From the NCBI GenBank assembly GCA_900128395.1, contig LT649664.1, positions 1-16,868 of the forward strand: a stretch of 16,868 bases of DNA, read 5' to 3'. Both the position numbers and the translations under genes were made by a program. Shown piece by piece: positions 16,769-16,868 of this stretch. The stretch comes from Stramenopiles sp. TOSAG23-2 (Eukaryota; Sar). Under the pieces are notes generated by a model. The model was given only the letters and a program-made list of their open reading frames with translations. It did no database searches and was not told the DNA's origin. How positions within the stretch are numbered: the stretch's first letter is position 1; the number at the start of each line of letters is the position of its first letter.

Positions 16769-16868
16769 ATGCTCTTCCTATCAAGCGCATTTCCCGTCGT
16801 CATCTGTCGTCAACAGGGTTGGCACCGACATGTCGGGAACTTTTTTAAGGTTTTCCTAATGATTTGGA
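16769..16868 (+). CDS. Possible start of a gene truncated by the window edge (33+ codons)
   Basis: An ATG at 16769, with an in-frame TAA directly before it at 16766-16768, opens a frame that stays open to the last base. Its translation begins MLFLSSAFPVVICRQQGW and continues hydrophobic and basic; I do not recognise it. The GC content here is higher than in the flanking spacer. A random open frame of this length is quite possible, and the same stretch contains palindromic repeats, so this is a weak call. Confidence 0.15.
   Translation, partial: MLFLSSAFPVVICRQQGWHRHVGNFFKVFLMIW
16825..16836. repeat. 12-bp perfect palindrome CCGACATGTCGG
   Basis: This is a perfect palindrome, followed a few bases later by T6. 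It could be a dimeric factor site, or part of a dispersed repeat continuing past the window. It also lies inside the possible truncated open frame, so its role cannot be separated from coding constraint. Confidence 0.5.

Larger units (their letters stand above)
16542..16868. other. Spacer downstream of the MORN gene, to the window edge
   Basis: The first 170 bp are AT-rich with no gene. From about 16721 the composition becomes clearly more GC-rich. That part holds an inverted repeat TGACGACGG (16722-16730) / CCGTCGTCA (16794-16802), a further TGTCGTCAA at 16805-16813, and the palindrome CCGACATGTCGG at 16825-16836. A short open frame runs off the right edge (see the next entry). Confidence 0.6.

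Noticed and set aside
1-16868. tRNA or rRNA genes
   Set aside because: I found no GGTTCGANTCC-type B box with a matching acceptor stem in the spacers, and no rRNA-like block; a tRNAscan/Infernal run would be decisive.

Overview
This window is nuclear DNA from an A+T-rich, intron-poor eukaryote. It encodes eukaryote-only proteins (an Arp2/3 subunit, the small GTPase ARL2, a spastizin-family giant protein, and an RCC1/SPRY protein). It also has one clear spliceosomal intron (GTATGT donor, TACTAAC branch site, TATAG acceptor). The standard genetic code reads through every gene. Long intergenic stretches carry AT microsatellites and palindromes, and asparagine and lysine runs are common in the proteins. 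A free-living or parasitic protist with actin and microtubule machinery fits; I cannot fix the lineage from the sequence alone.

Layout, left to right. 1-839: non-coding, with a possible 205-bp element bounded by 13-bp inverted repeats. 840-3739 (+): RCC1-propeller/SPRY/zinc-finger gene, two exons. 3740-4368: convergent spacer with a (GATAT)7 microsatellite. 4369-4878 (-): ARPC4. 4879-5780: divergent spacer with an 8-bp minisatellite and short GC-richer islands. 5781-7172 (+): an unrecognised, very basic protein. 7173-7649: spacer. 7650-14870 (+): a single uninterrupted 2406-codon frame, the spastizin (ZFYVE26) homologue, which appears to lack the FYVE finger. 14871-15132: short convergent spacer with a 32-nt AT palindrome. 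15133-15693 (-): ARL2. 15694-16166: divergent spacer with a hairpin between two T tracts. 16167-16541 (+): small MORN-repeat protein. 16542-16868: spacer, with a possible truncated gene start at the right edge.

The genes do not form an operon or an obvious functional cluster. ARPC4 acts on branched actin, ARL2 on tubulin folding and lipidated-cargo release, and the spastizin homologue on lysosome/autophagy traffic; their proximity is probably incidental. No mobile-element protein, rRNA, tRNA or CRISPR array was found. The points most worth a second look are the RCC1-SPRY-UBR-like domain combination, the FYVE-less spastizin, the minisatellite whose units differ almost only at one CpG position, and the orphan basic protein.
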